This document shows positions 61,077 through 64,000 of a DNA stretch of 64,000 bases, one piece after another. The notes beneath the pieces are model-generated. The model was given only the letters and a program-made list of their open reading frames with translations, did no database searches and was not told the origin of the DNA. The DNA comes from Sinohyriopsis cumingii (taxonomy: Eukaryota; Mollusca; Bivalvia; Unionida; Unionidae). Each line of letters opens with the position of its first letter. The first letter of the stretch is position 1. The stretch spans positions 158,043,053-158,107,052 of the forward strand of contig CM068825.1 of NCBI GenBank assembly GCA_028554795.2. The letters are read 5' to 3'. The translations under genes and the position numbers were made by a program.

Positions 61077-61832
61077 TTAAGTTTGTTCTTGCAGTCCAAA
61101 TAAGTGAGTTTTGAGAGCACTCTTGAATGGGATCACTGTGTCTTTGTGTCGAAGTTCAGTGGGGCAATTCATTCCACATTGCTGGGCCCTGGTATGCAAA
61201 AGAACGCTGTCCGACTTTGTTTTCCTAGTGGGAATAATGAGTATACAATTGTCAGAAGAGGAGCGTAAGTATCTTGCAGGTGTGTACACATGGGTGAGGT
61301 CAGATAGGTATGTTGGACTAGAGTCCGACAGTGAAACGTAGCACAGAGAACAAATTTTGTGTTTGATTCTGGATCGAATGGATAGCCAGTGTAGGGTACA
61401 GAGCAGTGGGGAGGTGTGCTCTGATCGTGGTACTCTAAGTATGATTGGAGCAGCTGTGTTTTGAAGTTTCTGGAGCAGATATTGAGATGAACCAGACAGA
61501 ATTGAGTTACAATAGTCCAGACTTGAAAGTACTAATGAACACACAAGTGTTTTAGTGGCATCAACTGAAAGGTATTTGCGAATTGAGCTGATGTGTCTCA
61601 GCTCAAGATATGCAGCCTTGCATATGTTCATGACATGTTGGTGCAGTGTGAGAGTACTGTCCAGAGTAACACCTAGGTTTCGTTCTGATTGCGTGATTTT
61701 AATGTTGGTGTTGCTGATATTTATTGTTTGAATTAAAGGATGTGAATGAGAAAGTCTTTGTGTTGTGATCAGAATGGCTTCAGTTTCATCATCATTCGTC
61801 TGCAGCTTGTTACATGTTATCCATGATTTCAC
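61077..61832 (-). pseudogene. LINE reverse transcriptase, C-terminal fragment
   Basis: A 251-codon open frame after the YADD motif. It contains RNLGVTLDSTLTLHQHVMNI, VCSLVLSSLDYCNSILSG and LHWLSIRSRIKHKICSLCY, the usual post-catalytic region of CR1-like elements. It is cut off from the catalytic part by a stop at about 61874. Confidence 0.85.
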
Positions 61833-61869
61833 ATCAGAAATGCACCTCTCTACACCTTGGATGGTAGCA

Positions 61870-62202
61870 TCAACTTAAGTTGGGTGGCTAGATTTGTATA
61901 TTTGGGTGTCATCAGCATACAATTGGTGAGACTCTAGATGATGATCTATGACACTTGAGAGCGACTGAGTGTATAGAATGAAGAGAACAGGTCCAAGAAC
62001 ATAGATCAACTGGGCTGGAGTGTATTCCATTTGCAGATACAATTTGTGTCCTGTTGACCAAGTAGGACTTGAACCACAGTAAGGCTATATCATGAATACT
62101 AAATACATGCTGGAGACGGTGAAGTAATATATCATAGTCTATTGTGTCAAATGCTGCAGACAAATCAAGGAGGGTGAGGACTGTAATCTTTCCGCTATCC
62201 AA
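61870..62202 (-). pseudogene. LINE reverse transcriptase, catalytic fragment
   Basis: LLDLSAAFDTIDYDILLHRL and LWFKSYLVNRTQIVSANG lie at 61990-62202. The YADD motif follows in another frame at 61908-61919, so at least one frameshift separates them. Confidence 0.82.
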
Positions 62203-62483
62203 CGCAGAGAGAATGTCATTAACTACTTTTAGAAGAGTAGTTTCAGTACTGTGGCAAGGGCAATATGCAGATTGTACATTGCTAAAAAGACTGACTGAAT
62301 TCAGATGAGATACAAGCTGGGATAGAACAACCTTTTCTGAGATTTTTTATATGAATGGGAGATTAGAAACTGGGCGGTAGTTGTTTAAATCGTTATGGTC
62401 TAGTGTTGGTTTCTTCAGCAGAGGCTTTACAATGGCAGTTTTGAAAAATGATGGGAATTCCCCTGATGAGAGAGAGAGAGGTA

Positions 62484-63680
62484 TTAATAAGTTAGTGAAG
62501 GCAATACTGGATCTAAGCACTCGAGCAGCAGTGATGTTGGAATTGGATCAAGTTCACATGACTTTGGTGCACTCTTCCTCAGGATTGTACATACGAAATC
62601 CATAGAGACAGGTTCAAATGCTGCTAATGGTTGCCGCTCAAATTCTGTATCCCAACTGTAGGGTGACAACGAGTCACTTGAAATTGTGGTGTCAAGCTTA
62701 TCTCTAATGGTTTGTACTTTGTCACGGAAGAAATTTGCAAACATGTCTGGAAGGTCGACTGGAGAGAAGGTAGTTGGAAGTGGTGTAGATTTGATCCTTG
62801 ACATTAGCTTGTTAGTAATCTCGAAGAGCTCTTTGCAGCTGGAACTTTCCATGATCTTAGTAGTGTAGTGGGTTGATTTCGCTTCATGGACTATATTTGT
62901 GACATTCCTCTTCACAGCTTCATAGATTTGCTTATGAATAGTGAGTCTGGTGGAAAGCCAAAACCTCTCAGCTTTACGTTGGTCTCTTTTAGCAGTGTGA
63001 AGCTGGTCCCTAACACTGCTATACCATGGAGAACACTTTTGAATTGATACTCTGCACTTGGTAGCTGGGGCATGTTTGTCGAGCAATGAACACAAGCAGT
63101 TATCGAGTTGTTCTGCTGTAGGAGGTAAGCAAGTTGTTAGGTTTGCTTGGATGTCGTGCATTAGTTTGGTTCTGTTTATCATTTGGACGTTTCTCTTAGT
63201 AGTAGATAAAGGCGGAGGGTTAGGGACTGATACATCAAGATGGCATATAATGCAGAGGTGATCTGATGTGAGGTCATGGGATACCAGGGAGGACCATAGA
63301 ATGTTATCATCAGGTCTATGAAGAATCCAGTCTAAAATGTGACCATGTTTATGGGTGGGTTGGTTAACTGACTGTTTGAGGTTGAAAACATTAATGGAAT
63401 CTATGAGTTTTGACATGTTTGGGTTTCCGGGACAGTCAGAGTGAAAGTTGAAATCTCCAAGAATAATCAGGTTGCCATCTATCGAATTTCCATACTCCAG
63501 GAGATTCGGAAACTGCTCCAAAAAGAGAGATTCAGCTAGCTTGTTTTTTCTACAAGGAGGAGGGCGGTATTGGCAGAAAAAATGGACTGACCTTTGCTCC
63601 AGTGTGAGTGTGGTTTGGGCTAGTTCAAACGATGTGTGGTTGAAGTTGAATGTTGTGGTGTGGTTAAGACGTTTGATCAT
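62484..63680 (-). pseudogene. LINE APE-type endonuclease and start of reverse transcriptase
   Basis: A 398-codon open frame: LIILGDFNFHSDCPGNPNMS (catalytic Asp/Asn), HGHILDWIL, TSDHLCIICHLDV (catalytic Asp-His). A linker follows, then the first reverse-transcriptase block ELDPIPTSLLLECLDPVLPS. Upstream endonuclease sequence continues in another frame to 63980. Confidence 0.87.
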
Positions 63681-64000
63681 GGAATTCTTTGTGATGACAG
63701 CAATTCCACCTCCTGCAAGTTACAGGGGAATGACTTGATGGAGTAACCAGTGGGTGTTAGACCCACACACTTGGGCTCATCGCCTGATGTTTTTAGCCAT
63801 GTTTATTGTCAGGAAAAAGATGTCAATATTCTGGTCGTTGATAAAATTAACTATTTCTGTACGCTTTTCCGGTGGTCTTACTGACTGGGCATGAACTAAA
63901 ACATGTTGCACTGTACATTTCTTGAAATTTTGACAACAATAAAGTCTTTTTGAAGTAGGTGTGAAAATTATGTTTCTCATGTGACTCGTAGGGATGAAAA

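Larger units (their letters stand above)
60888..64000 (-). mobile_element. Decayed non-LTR retrotransposon (APE endonuclease + reverse transcriptase)
   Basis: On the minus strand the order is endonuclease, reverse transcriptase, C-terminal region, and a 3' end in ATTATTATTATTTC (about 60888-60902). Endonuclease: an N-terminal piece (VRPPEKRTEIVNFINDQNID, 63777-63980), LILGDFNFHSD and TSDHLCIICHLDV. The reverse transcriptase has LLDLSAAFDTIDYDIL and YADD (61908-61919). The order and the short-repeat 3' end fit CR1/L2- or Jockey-like LINEs. Frames are broken several times and the 5' end lies beyond the window. Confidence 0.9.

Overview
The window is animal nuclear DNA, probably from a lophotrochozoan and most likely a mollusc. 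The evidence is an AT-rich sequence with spliced metazoan genes, tRNA-derived SINEs, many minisatellites, a non-LTR retrotransposon and a full-length Maverick/Polinton. The species cannot be named from sequence alone.

Host genes. One large gene runs on the minus strand from 56462 to beyond 2665. Its exons match Mahogunin RING-finger E3 ligase (MGRN1/RNF157). Nine coding exons are recognised with consistent splice phases (E1 56366-56462, E2 49851-49969, E3 22019-22107, E4 20785-20943, E5 20160-20277, E6 15750-15813, E7 14290-14453, E8/RING 13820-14053, E9 11194-11317). Two less certain tail exons lie at 9910-10061 and 2665-2776. Head to head with it, 491 bp away, a UBALD (UBA-like domain) gene starts at 56954 on the plus strand. 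This repeats an arrangement I recall for the vertebrate MGRN1/UBALD1 pair.

Intron content. The introns hold at least eight unrelated tandem arrays (units of about 23-61 bp), three tRNA-derived SINE families, a MITE-like inverted repeat, a TIR transposon with an intact 562-codon ORF (23381-25069), and at the right edge a decayed APE-type LINE (60888-64000).

The main feature is a complete 20,420-bp Maverick/Polinton (adintovirus-like) provirus at 28602-49021. It sits in MGRN1 intron 2, with 309/310-bp terminal inverted repeats, AG...CT ends and a perfect 6-bp target duplication (GACATA). It carries chromodomain integrase, adenain-type protease, double-jelly-roll capsid, penton-like capsid, packaging ATPase, basic core-like proteins, a small membrane protein and a protein-primed type B polymerase. 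Accessory genes include a BIR (IAP) gene, three tandem proteins with an F-box-like motif and a CCHC zinc-knuckle gene. Only the polymerase is visibly broken (one in-frame TGA and one frameshift).

Most unusual observation. Five small charged/Gln-rich genes at the two ends of the Polinton (three left, two right) each have, 22-28 nt after the stop codon, a perfect 6-bp-stem/4-nt-loop match to the replication-dependent histone mRNA 3' stem-loop. A purine-rich block follows, like the U7-binding histone downstream element. The two outermost genes point outward and their copies lie inside the TIRs. The structural genes have none; AATAAA signals occur there instead. This suggests an early gene class using the host S-phase, non-polyadenylated histone 3'-end pathway. 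The three left genes also share a promoter cassette.
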